Part shown: one piece after another, positions 10,101 through 16,907 of the stretch | How the letters are laid out: each line of letters begins with the position of its first letter | Numbering within the stretch: position 1 is the first letter of the stretch | Assembly (NCBI GenBank): GCA_014800815.1 | Contig: JAAVFI010000004.1 | Coordinates: 10,719 to 46,611 of the forward strand | Origin: Bacteroidales bacterium | Lineage (GTDB): Bacteria > Bacteroidota > Bacteroidia > Bacteroidales > Muribaculaceae | Length of the DNA: 35,893 nt | Reading direction: 5' to 3' | Made by a program: the position numbers and the translations under genes | Notes under the pieces: generated by a model | The model's input: the letters and a program-made list of their open reading frames with translations, nothing else | Told to the model about the DNA's origin: nothing | Databases searched by the model: none

Positions 10101-10695
10101 TGCCTTCACCCACGCGCACGGTCATAGGTTTTGTACCTACATACGAAACTTCGAGCTCGGTATTGGGCTTGAAATCACCGCGGAGAGTAAAGCGACCGTC
10201 GATGTCGGTAGGGGCACCGGTAGCGGCACCTTTTACACGCACACTTGCGCCGATAGCGGGCTCGCCTTCTTCGTCGAGCACGGTACCGGAGATTTCATGC
10301 AACGCCTTCGACGAGGTCTCGGCCTTCATGGCACGGTTGCTCGAAAGGACAATCGAAGAACCCTCGATAGCATAATAGATATTGTGGCCTGCGAAAAGGC
10401 GGTCGAGCACCTTGGTGACAGCCTCGTTTTCAGCCTTGATGTTTACTTTTACTTTTGCATCAACGTTGCTGTTGACTACAAAGAGATAACCTGTCTGAGC
10501 CTCGATCTGCGAGAGAACCGAATTCAGAGGTTGGTCGCTGACGGATAGGGTCACGGTCTGCGACTTGATTTTACCTGCAGCTTCTGCATTGAAACCCGTA
10601 GAGCCTGCTATAAGCATGAGCAGAACTACCACGAGGCTCTTGAGAAAACCGCCGGAAAGGGCCGGCAGATAGCCGGACGTCTGTCTGTGATTCAT
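7126..10695 (-). CDS. SusC/RagA-family TonB-dependent outer membrane transporter with STN domain
   Basis: A 1189-residue TonB-linked transporter that imports the SusD-bound ligand. Order: basic N-terminus and signal segment (about 18-40); STN domain (about 46-116, TVTLSVSDQPLNSVLSQIEA); carboxypeptidase-regulatory-like domain (about 133-210, SGTVLDEEGEPAIGASVRVK); plug (about 213-340, with VVAVGYGTQKRVNLTGAVS); then the beta-barrel, ending in phenylalanine as outer membrane barrels do. An STN domain on a SusC protein usually means it signals to a FecR anti-sigma factor. Here a FecR gene lies 156 bases upstream and a sigma gene before that, giving the full trans-envelope signalling set. The 10696-10851 leader holds a GC-rich hairpin but no promoter I can define. 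Confidence 0.97.
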   Translation of the reverse strand: MNHRQTSGYLPALSGGFLKSLVVVLLMLIAGSTGFNAEAAGKIKSQTVTLSVSDQPLNSVLSQIEAQTGYLFVVNSNVDAKVKVNIKAENEAVTKVLDRLFAGHNIYYAIEGSSIVLSSNRAMKAETSSKALHEISGTVLDEEGEPAIGASVRVKGAATGAPTDIDGRFTLRGDFKPNTELEVSYVGTKPMTVRVGEGKDLVIHLQSDANVLNEVVAVGYGTQKRVNLTGAVSTVDVGKTLDSRPVTDVTSALQGSVPGLTVSNANGKPGNKSSMKIRNALGSINGSTEPLILVDQVEINDLSLINPDDIESISVLKDAASASIYGVRGAFGVILITTKKAKAGEKFTVSYSDNFAWKSPTVKPELAVGSEGATLALLGVERSKGTSSVTNDIGMYWDWNTIERMKEWERVYGDYNLSPELVYGRDYEKLNGNLQFYRSWDPYDTMMKKTSFMQNHNFAINGTSGATSYNVSLGYTGNSGMIKVNNDKQQRYNVNFGTRSQLKDWFEFHTKLLYTRTDTENPYEFNSSYDEFYYLYRWPATYPYGTVDGKPIRSSVTERDQANRNKINNNWMRLALGFTLDLYKGLTLEADYNFTHVGRYTQTNGGQVTGMDFWNLNDFKEQTWTAASASRSVKSTDFGDYHVINALLRYKWESEKYGNIGAFVGTNIESNHTYGNVARKLDLLINDKPEISLATGEMYADSYNNKNTLAGFFARVNYDYQSRYLLEANFRYDGSSKFPSDQRWAALPSFSAGWIVSNEKFMESLSPTWNFFKIRASWGQIGSDRISNNLFRAIMSMSETAWIMDENGLYTLSLPKALANGFTWEKVTTTDVGVDLRFFNNRLGLSFDWFNRKTTDLINTGASMPSTFGQAAPMTNYGYINTKGWELSLDFHHNFAFGLGVNVSANLSDAKGTYSNVNPTERRCDYVYNGKTYGEIWGYETDRLFVADDFTYDAAGNITGLAEGVASQKYLEDQYGQSFKFGVGDVKYVDLNGDGEIDDGKTNGVPTLDNHGDMKVIGNSTPRYQYGARLDLTYKGFDAGIFFQGVGKRDLWGTGQLVIPGWHFGEAYYQHHMDYWTPENLDAFYPRPWALNYQSANPNFKKQSRYLLNMAYCRLKNVTVGYSLPQNVVRKLYMQRVRLYVSLENLATWDHLNGVPIDPETTVATGDGGYIGRSYPFSKEYSFGLQITF

Positions 10696-10748
10696 AAGAA
10701 ATGATTGGTTTCCGATAATTGTTTAGGATTAAATTTATGGTGCGCCCG

Positions 10749-10764
10749 GCTCCGGCTGCGGAGC
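10749..10764 (-). other. GC-rich hairpin in the leader between fecR and susC
   Basis: GCTCCG and CGGAGC form a perfect 6-bp stem around a 4-base loop. It stands in the otherwise A+T-rich 156-base gap before susC. It could shape mRNA stability or tune SusC relative to FecR. No T-run follows, so it is not a standard terminator. Function is unknown. Confidence 0.35.
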
Positions 10765-10851
10765 GGTGTTGCGCTGTTCTGTTTAGGTTAATTGTGTATC
10801 AAATAATCTGTTTCTCCGTGGTTTAGATAAGGTTAATAATTGGGGTTATTT

Positions 10852-11790
10852 CTATTTAATTGTGATTAATCTGAAGTCTTTATCCGCCTCGTAGCTGAAT
10901 CCTACATCGTGGCGTATGGTATTGAGGGCGTGTTCGATACCGTCTTCGAGGTAGAACTTACCGCTGAACCTCACGTCGGCAATATCTGCTCGGCAGAAGT
11001 CGACGTCCACGCCGTAGTATTTCTCGAAGCGCGCTATGATATCACGCAAGGCCATATCGCTGAAGCTCACTATGCCGTGCACCCACTCGAGGTCTTCGGT
11101 GGAGAGGCGTCCTTTGGTGACCACGCCGTCGCTTACGGTGATATTCTCGCCGGGCACGAGCATATAGCAACCTTCGGGGGCTTCGTACTTCACGCCTCCG
11201 TCAACGAGGCTGAGCGAGAATGTGGCGCCTTCTTTATACGCATCAACATTGAATTCAGTGCCGGTCACCTCCACGCTGCCATAAGCGGTGCCTACGGTAA
11301 ACGGACGGGCGGAATCCTTGGCAACAGAGAAGTAGGCCTCCCCGTCGATTTCAACATGGCGGCTGTCGCATGCGAATACCCCGGGAAAACGCATCGTAGT
11401 ATTGGAATTGAGCCATACCGAGCTGCCGTCGCCGAGGTCGACTTTGAGTCGCTGCCCCGCCGGAACGGTCAGTGTGGTATACGGAACTTCGGTCATAGCC
11501 TCGGTGGTATGGAGCGAATGGTCCAAGGCAACCGATGCCACCCCCACGGCAAGACACGCTGCTATACCCGCCACGCGGCTCAGTATCCGGCTCGAACGGC
11601 GCACGGGAGCTGCGGCGGATTTTTTCTCATCCATGATGTCGCCGATGATTGTGGCTGCATCGAAAAACCGACGCTCCGCCAGAAATGTCTCATAGTTTTC
11701 AGGCGACGATTCTACCCAGCGGCGAATTTCGCTGCGCTCGGCATCGTTGGCTTGTGATGAAAAAAATTTGTAAAGTCGTGCTTTATCCAT
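10852..11790 (-). CDS. FecR-family anti-sigma factor
   Basis: An inner membrane anti-sigma factor of 312 residues that holds the sigma factor until the transporter signals. Cytoplasmic N-terminal part (1-70) with MDKARLYKFFSSQANDAERS; one transmembrane segment near 75-95; periplasmic FecR domain (about 110-205, PAGQRLKVDLGDGSSVWLNS and GEAYFSVAKD); C-terminal DUF4974 domain (about 235-312, SFSDMALRDIIARF) ending ITIK. I start it at the ATG at 11790-11788; an in-frame GTG at 11817 would add nine residues that do not look like the family. The gap to the sigma gene (11791-11920) has a TAAATTTG box on the minus strand (11905-11898) but no -33 match, so an extra internal promoter is possible but unproven. 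Confidence 0.93.
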   Translation of the reverse strand: MDKARLYKFFSSQANDAERSEIRRWVESSPENYETFLAERRFFDAATIIGDIMDEKKSAAAPVRRSSRILSRVAGIAACLAVGVASVALDHSLHTTEAMTEVPYTTLTVPAGQRLKVDLGDGSSVWLNSNTTMRFPGVFACDSRHVEIDGEAYFSVAKDSARPFTVGTAYGSVEVTGTEFNVDAYKEGATFSLSLVDGGVKYEAPEGCYMLVPGENITVSDGVVTKGRLSTEDLEWVHGIVSFSDMALRDIIARFEKYYGVDVDFCRADIADVRFSGKFYLEDGIEHALNTIRHDVGFSYEADKDFRLITIK

Positions 11791-11920
11791 GGGGATTAAG
11801 ATAAGGTGAACAGGCACATTTTTTGTGCCCCTTATCTGTTAAGCGTTTCGCAACGCCTATACCCTATGTAAAGTCAGCACTTTTTTTCAGAAAATTTCAA
11901 ATTTATTTAGATAATAACAC

Positions 11921-12505
11921 TTACGCGCGCAGGTCGATATTTCCCGTAGCAAGGAGAATAACGAGTACCATGAAGTAGTCGCCGAGCGACACGCGCAGCG
12001 TCTTGAGCGCCTTGGATATGTGAGCCTCTACGGTCTTAACCGATATGCCCATGCTGTCGGCAATCTCGCGGTAAGTCATGCCCTCTACCCTGCTCATAAG
12101 GAATATGCGGCGGGTATTTTCGGGGAGCGCCGCTATAGCCTGATTGGTACGCTCCTGCACCTCCTTATCATATATCCAGTGGGGGTCGAAAGCGCGGAGG
12201 GTGGTTATGCTCATATCGAGCTCCCACTGCGCATCGCTCGTGAGCTGCTCCTCCACACCCTGACGGCGGCTCTGGTGCGTGAGATAGTCGAGACACTTGT
12301 GCTTGAGCATTGTAAACATATAGGCCTCGACATTGCCCGTGAGGTCGAGTTCGCCCCTGTGTTCCCACACATAGGCGTAGCACTCCATGAGTATATCCTG
12401 CACCGCATGTACATCGCGTACATATAGTAATGCGAACCGTTCGAACCGCTTACGCGCTCCAAACAGACGCTCTATTACTGATAGTGGTGTGGATGAGTCT
12501 GACAT
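11921..12505 (-). CDS. ECF RNA polymerase sigma factor, Bacteroides expansion type
   Basis: A 194-residue sigma factor that recruits RNA polymerase to target promoters, probably those of the following FecR-SusC-SusD operon. Region 2 is near residues 20-85 (RDVHAVQDILMECYAYVWEH) and region 4 near 125-180 (ALPENTRRIFLMSRVEGMTY and GISVKTVEAHISKALKTLR). It ends with a short hydrophobic tail, common in the Bacteroides expansion family of sigma-70 factors. The start is the ATG at 12505-12503. A longer frame reaching 12676 would run over the promoter region and into tgt on the other strand and looks non-coding. The promoter at 12543-12573 has the housekeeping form, so basal expression does not need the ECF factor itself. 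Confidence 0.93.
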   Translation of the reverse strand: MSDSSTPLSVIERLFGARKRFERFALLYVRDVHAVQDILMECYAYVWEHRGELDLTGNVEAYMFTMLKHKCLDYLTHQSRRQGVEEQLTSDAQWELDMSITTLRAFDPHWIYDKEVQERTNQAIAALPENTRRIFLMSRVEGMTYREIADSMGISVKTVEAHISKALKTLRVSLGDYFMVLVILLATGNIDLRA

Positions 12506-12542
12506 GGTTTTCGGGTGCTCCGACGAGCAAGGTTTACAATTG

Positions 12543-12573
12543 CAAAAGTAACAACAATCTTTTATTTGCCAAA
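12543..12573 (-). promoter_or_regulatory. Bacteroidetes-type promoter of the ECF sigma gene
   Basis: On the minus strand TTTG (12573-12570) is followed, after exactly 19 bases, by TACTTTTG (12550-12543). This matches the -33/-7 pattern TTTG-N19-TAnnTTTG of the Bacteroidetes primary sigma factor. It lies 38 bases before the sigma start codon and shares the intergenic region with the divergent tgt promoter. Confidence 0.75.
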
Positions 12574-12601
12574 AAAAATCAGATTTTTTTTCGTAATTTT
12601 G
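12565..12601 (+). promoter_or_regulatory. Probable tgt promoter, divergent from the sigma promoter
   Basis: TAATTTTG at 12594-12601 fits the -7 pattern TAnnTTTG and is 20 bases before the tgt ATG. The nearest TTTG (12565-12568) is 25 bases upstream, longer than the usual 19-21, so the -33 part is weak. The two divergent promoters overlap, so they could compete for polymerase. Confidence 0.5.
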
Positions 12602-12620
12602 CGCTCTCCAATCACCTGTT

Positions 12621-13751
12621 ATGAAATTTACTCTACAGCATACATGCCCCGGTTCGCAGGCAAGAGCCGGGCTCATCGAGACTGACCACGGACCTATTCA
12701 GACTCCTATTTTCATGCCCGTCGGCACCGTCGGGTCTGTCAAAGGCGTGCACTTCCACGAGCTGCGCGACGACATCAAGGCTCAGATAATTCTCGGCAAC
12801 ACCTACCACCTCTACCTCCGCCCCGGCATGGATATAATCCGGAAGGCCGGCGGCCTCCACCGCTTCAACGGCTGGGAGAAACCTATCCTCACCGACAGCG
12901 GCGGCTTCCAGGTGTTCTCGCTCAGCTCCAACCGCAAGCTCACCGAGCAGGGCGCCGAATTCCGCAGCCACATCGACGGCTCGAAGCACCTCTTCACACC
13001 CGAAAACGTGGTGGACATACAGCGCATAATCGGCTCCGACATAATGATGGCCCTCGACGAATGCGCTCCCGGCACCTCCGATCGCGCATACACCCGCAAG
13101 AGCCTCGACATGACCAAGCGCTGGCTCGAACGCGGCTGGAAGCACTATAAGGAGACCGAACCCGTCTACGGCCACTACCAATCGTATTTCCCCATAGTCC
13201 AGGGCTGTACGTACCCCGACATGCGCCGCGAGGCCGCCGAGCATGCTGCATCGCTCGGTGCCGACGGCTACGCTATCGGAGGTCTTGCCGTGGGCGAACC
13301 CGCCGAAGTGATGTACGAGATGATAGAAGTGGTCAACGACGTGCTCCCCACCGACCGTCCGCGCTACCTCATGGGCGTAGGCACTCCTATAAATATCCTC
13401 GAAGCCATAGACCGCGGCGTGGATATGATGGACTGCGTGATGCCCACGCGCAACGGCCGCAACGGTATGCTCTTCACCCCCGAAGGCACCATGAACATGC
13501 GCAACCAGAAGTGGGCCGACGACTTCTCGCCACTCTGGCCCGACGGACCCTCGTATGTCGACCGCGTGTATACCAAGGCCTACGTCCGTCACCTTTTCGT
13601 GGCCAACGAGCTGCTTGCCATGCAGATAGCCTCTATCCACAACCTTGCCTTCTACCTCTGGCTCGTAGGCGAAGCCCGCCGACACATCATCGAAGGCGAC
13701 TTCAGCACATGGAAAGCCGAAATGGTGCAGAAACTCTCACGCCGTCTCTGA
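12621..13751 (+). CDS. tgt: Queuine/preQ1 tRNA-ribosyltransferase
   Basis: Exchanges guanine 34 of GUN-anticodon tRNAs for a queuosine precursor. The 376 residues show the TIM-barrel motifs in order: DSGGFQVFS with D92; MALDECAP near 143-150; GGLAVGEP near 220-227; and DCVMPTRNGRNG with D271 at the position of the catalytic nucleophile. The structural zinc site is altered. Most bacterial enzymes have CxCxxC just before the AYxRHL motif; here the aligned residues are G309, S311 and D314, while the histidine (H340, in ASIHN) remains. The substrate-binding parts are intact, so I expect an active enzyme. The next gene starts 22 bases downstream, so tgt and the permease form an operon. Confidence 0.96.
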   Translation: MKFTLQHTCPGSQARAGLIETDHGPIQTPIFMPVGTVGSVKGVHFHELRDDIKAQIILGNTYHLYLRPGMDIIRKAGGLHRFNGWEKPILTDSGGFQVFSLSSNRKLTEQGAEFRSHIDGSKHLFTPENVVDIQRIIGSDIMMALDECAPGTSDRAYTRKSLDMTKRWLERGWKHYKETEPVYGHYQSYFPIVQGCTYPDMRREAAEHAASLGADGYAIGGLAVGEPAEVMYEMIEVVNDVLPTDRPRYLMGVGTPINILEAIDRGVDMMDCVMPTRNGRNGMLFTPEGTMNMRNQKWADDFSPLWPDGPSYVDRVYTKAYVRHLFVANELLAMQIASIHNLAFYLWLVGEARRHIIEGDFSTWKAEMVQKLSRRL

Positions 13752-13773
13752 TTTAAGCCCCCGACCCACGGAA

Positions 13774-14850
13774 GTGTTCAAGATTATCGACCGCTACATA
13801 CTGCGCAAGTTCCTCGGAACGTACGTATTCGCCATAGTCCTGCTGCTGGCGATAGTCGTCATGTTCGACGTCAACGAAAAGTTCGACTCTTTCGTCAAGG
13901 CGCCGCTGCATGCCACAATCTTCGACTACTTCCTCAACTTCCTGCCCTACTTCGCCAACCAGTTCTCGCCGCTCTTCACCTTCATCGCCGTAATATTTTT
14001 CACCTCGAAGCTCGCCGGCAACAGCGAGATTATAGCCATGCTCTCTACCGGCATGAGTTTCAAGAGATTGCTGCGACCATACCTCGTGGGCGCGGCCATT
14101 ATAGCGGCGGCTACATACATACTGAGCGCCTACATAATCCCGCCCGCCAACCGCGAGCGAATCGACTACACCAACACTTACGTCAAGAACAAGCGCGTAG
14201 ACTACGGCTCAAACATCATGCTCATGGTAGCCCCGGGCCAGATAGCCTACATGAGCCGCTACGACAATCTCTCGAAGACAGGCCACCGCTTCTCCCTCGA
14301 GTCCTTCGACAGCGCCAAGGTGCTCACCTCGCGTCTCACCGCCACTTCCATCAAATGGGATACCCTATATCGCTGGACAGTACGCGACTACGTGAAGCGC
14401 GACTTCACCGCCGAGCGCGAGTACATAGAGAGCGGCCGCTCCCTCGACACCACAATAGCTTTCGAGCCGCGCGACTTCCTCATATCCGTCAACGATCACG
14501 AGATGATGACCACCCCCGAACTCCGGGAGTACATCCGGCGCCAGAAACTGCGCGGCGTGGGCAACATCAAATCGTTCGAGGTGGAGAACGAGCGCCGCTA
14601 TGCCATGACGGCAGCAGCATTTATCCTCACCGTCATAGGCATGACACTCTCGGTCAAGAAGCAGAAAGGCGGCATGGGCCTCAACATCGGCATAGGCCTC
14701 GTGCTCAGCTTCAGCTACATCCTGTTCATGACCATTACCCAGACTTTCGCTCTGAGCGGCCTCACCTCGCCCGCCGTAGCCATGTGGATACCCAACGTCA
14801 TCTACTTCTTCATAGCCGTCATTCTCTACCGCCGCGCCTCGCGAGGATAG
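13774..14850 (+). CDS. LptF/LptG-family (YjgP/YjgQ) LPS export permease
   Basis: A 358-residue inner membrane protein of the LptB2FG-type transporter that extracts lipopolysaccharide for transport to the outer membrane. The start is a GTG (13774-13776) giving MFKIIDRYILRKFLGTY, the typical start of this family; no ATG is available before it. Transmembrane segments cluster near residues 13-32, 52-80 and 98-118 and again near 280-355, with a soluble periplasmic beta-rich part between. It follows tgt closely. LptF cannot be separated from LptG on this sequence alone, so no symbol is given. After it, 14851-15014 holds only the ychF promoter. Confidence 0.9.
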   Translation: MFKIIDRYILRKFLGTYVFAIVLLLAIVVMFDVNEKFDSFVKAPLHATIFDYFLNFLPYFANQFSPLFTFIAVIFFTSKLAGNSEIIAMLSTGMSFKRLLRPYLVGAAIIAAATYILSAYIIPPANRERIDYTNTYVKNKRVDYGSNIMLMVAPGQIAYMSRYDNLSKTGHRFSLESFDSAKVLTSRLTATSIKWDTLYRWTVRDYVKRDFTAEREYIESGRSLDTTIAFEPRDFLISVNDHEMMTTPELREYIRRQKLRGVGNIKSFEVENERRYAMTAAAFILTVIGMTLSVKKQKGGMGLNIGIGLVLSFSYILFMTITQTFALSGLTSPAVAMWIPNVIYFFIAVILYRRASRG

Positions 14851-14941
14851 CGCCGCGCGACTTTAACCCTCCTCAAAAACACAAAATGAAGACAAAGGAT
14901 AAAAAGTAGCGGCAAAATTTCATATTTTAACCATTATTTAG

Positions 14942-14949
14942 TAACTTTG
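14942..14949 (+). promoter_or_regulatory. -7 promoter box upstream of ychF
   Basis: TAACTTTG fits TAnnTTTG. No TTTG lies at the expected -33 distance, so only the -7 part is supported. The site is 66 bases before the ychF ATG and is the only promoter-like sequence between the LptF/G gene and ychF. Confidence 0.5.
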
Positions 14950-15014
14950 CGCTCATCAAGCACTCTCCCGAGGGTGTCCATTATTACAATTTCAGATCCA
15001 ACTCACTATAATAT

Positions 15015-16118
15015 ATGGCTTTACAATGCGGAATTGTTGGTTTGCCCAACGTAGGTAAATCTACTCTTTTCAACTGCCTTTCAAATGCTAAGGCTCAATC
15101 TGCCAACTTCCCCTTCTGCACCATCGAACCCAACGTAGGCGTAATCACGGTGCCCGACGACCGGCTCACCAAGCTCGTCGAGATGTGTCAGCCCCGCTCG
15201 GTAGTTCCTGCGACGGTAGAAATCGTCGACATCGCCGGCCTCGTAAAAGGCGCCTCAAAAGGCGAAGGCCTCGGCAACAAATTCCTTGCAAACATCCGCG
15301 AAACCGACGCTATTCTCCACGTGCTCCGCTGCTTCGACGACGACAACATCACGCACGTCGACGGCTCCGTTGACCCCGTGAGAGACAAGGAGATAATCGA
15401 CTTCGAGCTCCAAATCAAAGACCTCGAGACCGTAGACGCACGTCTGGCCAAGACCCAGAAGCAGGCCGCTACCGGCGACAAAACCGCCAAGATGCAGGCC
15501 GCAGTGCTCACGGCCATTAAAGAAGCCCTCGAGAAAGGCCTGCCCGCACGCTCGGTGACTTTCGACACCGTAGACGAGCAGAAGTTTGCCCGCGAGCTTT
15601 TCCTCCTCACCTCCAAGCCCGTACTCTACGTCTGCAACGTCGACGACGAATCGGCGGCCGCAGGCTCCAATAAATACGTCGAAGCCGTCCGCGAAGCTAT
15701 CAAGGACGAAGGCGCCGGCCTCCTCGTGGTGGCAGCGCGCACCGAAAGCGAAATCGCCGAGCTCGACACCTACGAAGAGCGTCAGGAATTCCTCGCCGAG
15801 ATAGGCCTCGAAGAATCCGGTGTAGCCCGCCTCATCCGCGCCGCATACGCCCTCCTCGACCTCCAGACATACTTCACCGCCGGCCCCGACGAGGTGCGCG
15901 CATGGACATTCCGCCGCGGCTCCAAGGCTCCACGCTGCGCAGGTATCATCCACACCGACTTCGAGAAAGGATTTATCCGCGCAGAAGTAATCAAGTACGA
16001 CGACTACGTGACTCTCGGCGGCGAGACTGCCGTACGCGAAGCGGGCAAAATGGCTGTTGAAGGCAAAGAATACGTAGTCTGCGACGGCGATATCATGCAC
16101 TTCCGCTTCAACGTCTGA
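15015..16118 (+). CDS. ychF: Redox-regulated ATPase/GTPase YchF (Obg family)
   Basis: A 367-residue P-loop NTPase of the OLA1/YchF group, which binds ribosomes and prefers ATP. The P-loop is GLPNVGKS at residues 7-14, followed by the switch region with FPFCTIEPNVGV. DIAGLVKGASKGEGLGNKFL is the G3 region with the YchF signature, and a coiled-coil insert lies near 130-190. The C-terminal TGS domain includes LQTYFTAGPDEVRAWTFRRG and ends DIMHFRFNV. Length and end match the family. It is the first gene of a likely three-gene operon with the rhomboid protease (28-base gap) and the EEP-family protein (14-base gap). Confidence 0.97.
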   Translation: MALQCGIVGLPNVGKSTLFNCLSNAKAQSANFPFCTIEPNVGVITVPDDRLTKLVEMCQPRSVVPATVEIVDIAGLVKGASKGEGLGNKFLANIRETDAILHVLRCFDDDNITHVDGSVDPVRDKEIIDFELQIKDLETVDARLAKTQKQAATGDKTAKMQAAVLTAIKEALEKGLPARSVTFDTVDEQKFARELFLLTSKPVLYVCNVDDESAAAGSNKYVEAVREAIKDEGAGLLVVAARTESEIAELDTYEERQEFLAEIGLEESGVARLIRAAYALLDLQTYFTAGPDEVRAWTFRRGSKAPRCAGIIHTDFEKGFIRAEVIKYDDYVTLGGETAVREAGKMAVEGKEYVVCDGDIMHFRFNV

Positions 16119-16146
16119 TCCAACCCTCTAATCCTCTGTCGGCACA

Positions 16147-16893
16147 ATGTTCCGCAACTTCTTCAGCACACTACCGCCCGTTGTCAAGAACCTGCTCATC
16201 ATCAACGTCTTGATATGGCTCGTTATGGGTTTCGTGCCCGTACTCGACCGTGTGTTCAACAATAATCTCGCCCTCTACTACTTCTCCTCGCCTGCGTTCC
16301 GCCCCTACCAGATAATAAGCTACATGTTCCTGCACGGCGGGTTTACCCACCTGCTGTTCAACATGTTCGCACTCGCAATGTTCGGCCGCACTATCGAAAT
16401 GGTCATGGGCTCGCAGCGCTTCCTCTTCTACTACATCACCTGCGGTATATGCGCCGCACTCGTGCAGCTCGGAGTCTTCGCCATATACATCGACCAGATA
16501 CAGGCGCTCCTCCCCGACGATGTATGCCGCCAGGTGGCCGACGAGGGCCTCTCGCTCCTCCGCCGCGGCTACAACTACTCCGACCCCGACTGCGCCCGCC
16601 TCAACGCCTTCATCAATACCCCCATGGTAGGTGCCTCGGGCGCTATCTACGGCGTGCTGCTCGCATTCGGCTTCCTCTTCCCCAACATGCCCGTCTACAT
16701 CTTCTTCGTGCCCTTCCCCATAAAAGCCAAGTGGCTCATTATAGGATACTTCGTGCTCGAACTCGTCTACGGCATCACAGGCTCTGCCGACGGCGTGGCA
16801 CACTTCGCGCACCTCGGCGGCATGATATTCGGATTTATACTCCTGCTCTACTGGCGCAAAAAGGGAGTATTCTCAAATCACTGGTTCTTCTAA
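16147..16893 (+). CDS. Rhomboid-family intramembrane serine protease
   Basis: A 248-residue polytopic membrane protein predicted to cleave transmembrane helices within the bilayer. The catalytic serine is S164 in GASGAIYG and the partner histidine is H222 in AHLGG. HGGFTHLLFNMF (63-74) is the conserved oxyanion/L1 region, and about six hydrophobic segments are visible. A hydrophilic insertion of about 40 residues (about 115-155) lies between helices before the active-site helix. It sits between ychF and an EEP-family gene with short gaps. The natural substrate cannot be inferred. Confidence 0.94.
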   Translation: MFRNFFSTLPPVVKNLLIINVLIWLVMGFVPVLDRVFNNNLALYYFSSPAFRPYQIISYMFLHGGFTHLLFNMFALAMFGRTIEMVMGSQRFLFYYITCGICAALVQLGVFAIYIDQIQALLPDDVCRQVADEGLSLLRRGYNYSDPDCARLNAFINTPMVGASGAIYGVLLAFGFLFPNMPVYIFFVPFPIKAKWLIIGYFVLELVYGITGSADGVAHFAHLGGMIFGFILLLYWRKKGVFSNHWFF

Positions 16894-16907
16894 GCACAAA
16901 TTACTGA

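Noticed and set aside
11791-11817. GTG start adding nine residues to FecR
   Set aside because: MDKARLYKFF at the ATG is the usual family start; the extra residues have no counterpart I know.
12506-12676. N-terminal extension of the ECF sigma factor by 57 residues
   Set aside because: It would cover the sigma promoter and run into tgt on the other strand, and the extension is cysteine-rich and unlike the family. The ATG at 12505 is preferred.
12633-13685. 350-residue open frame antisense to tgt
   Set aside because: Composition is typical of a shadow frame, and the plus strand encodes a well-conserved Tgt.
14885-14909. Tiny lysine-rich peptide frame after the LptF/G gene
   Set aside because: Seven codons with no context or start signal; most likely chance in an A-rich spacer.
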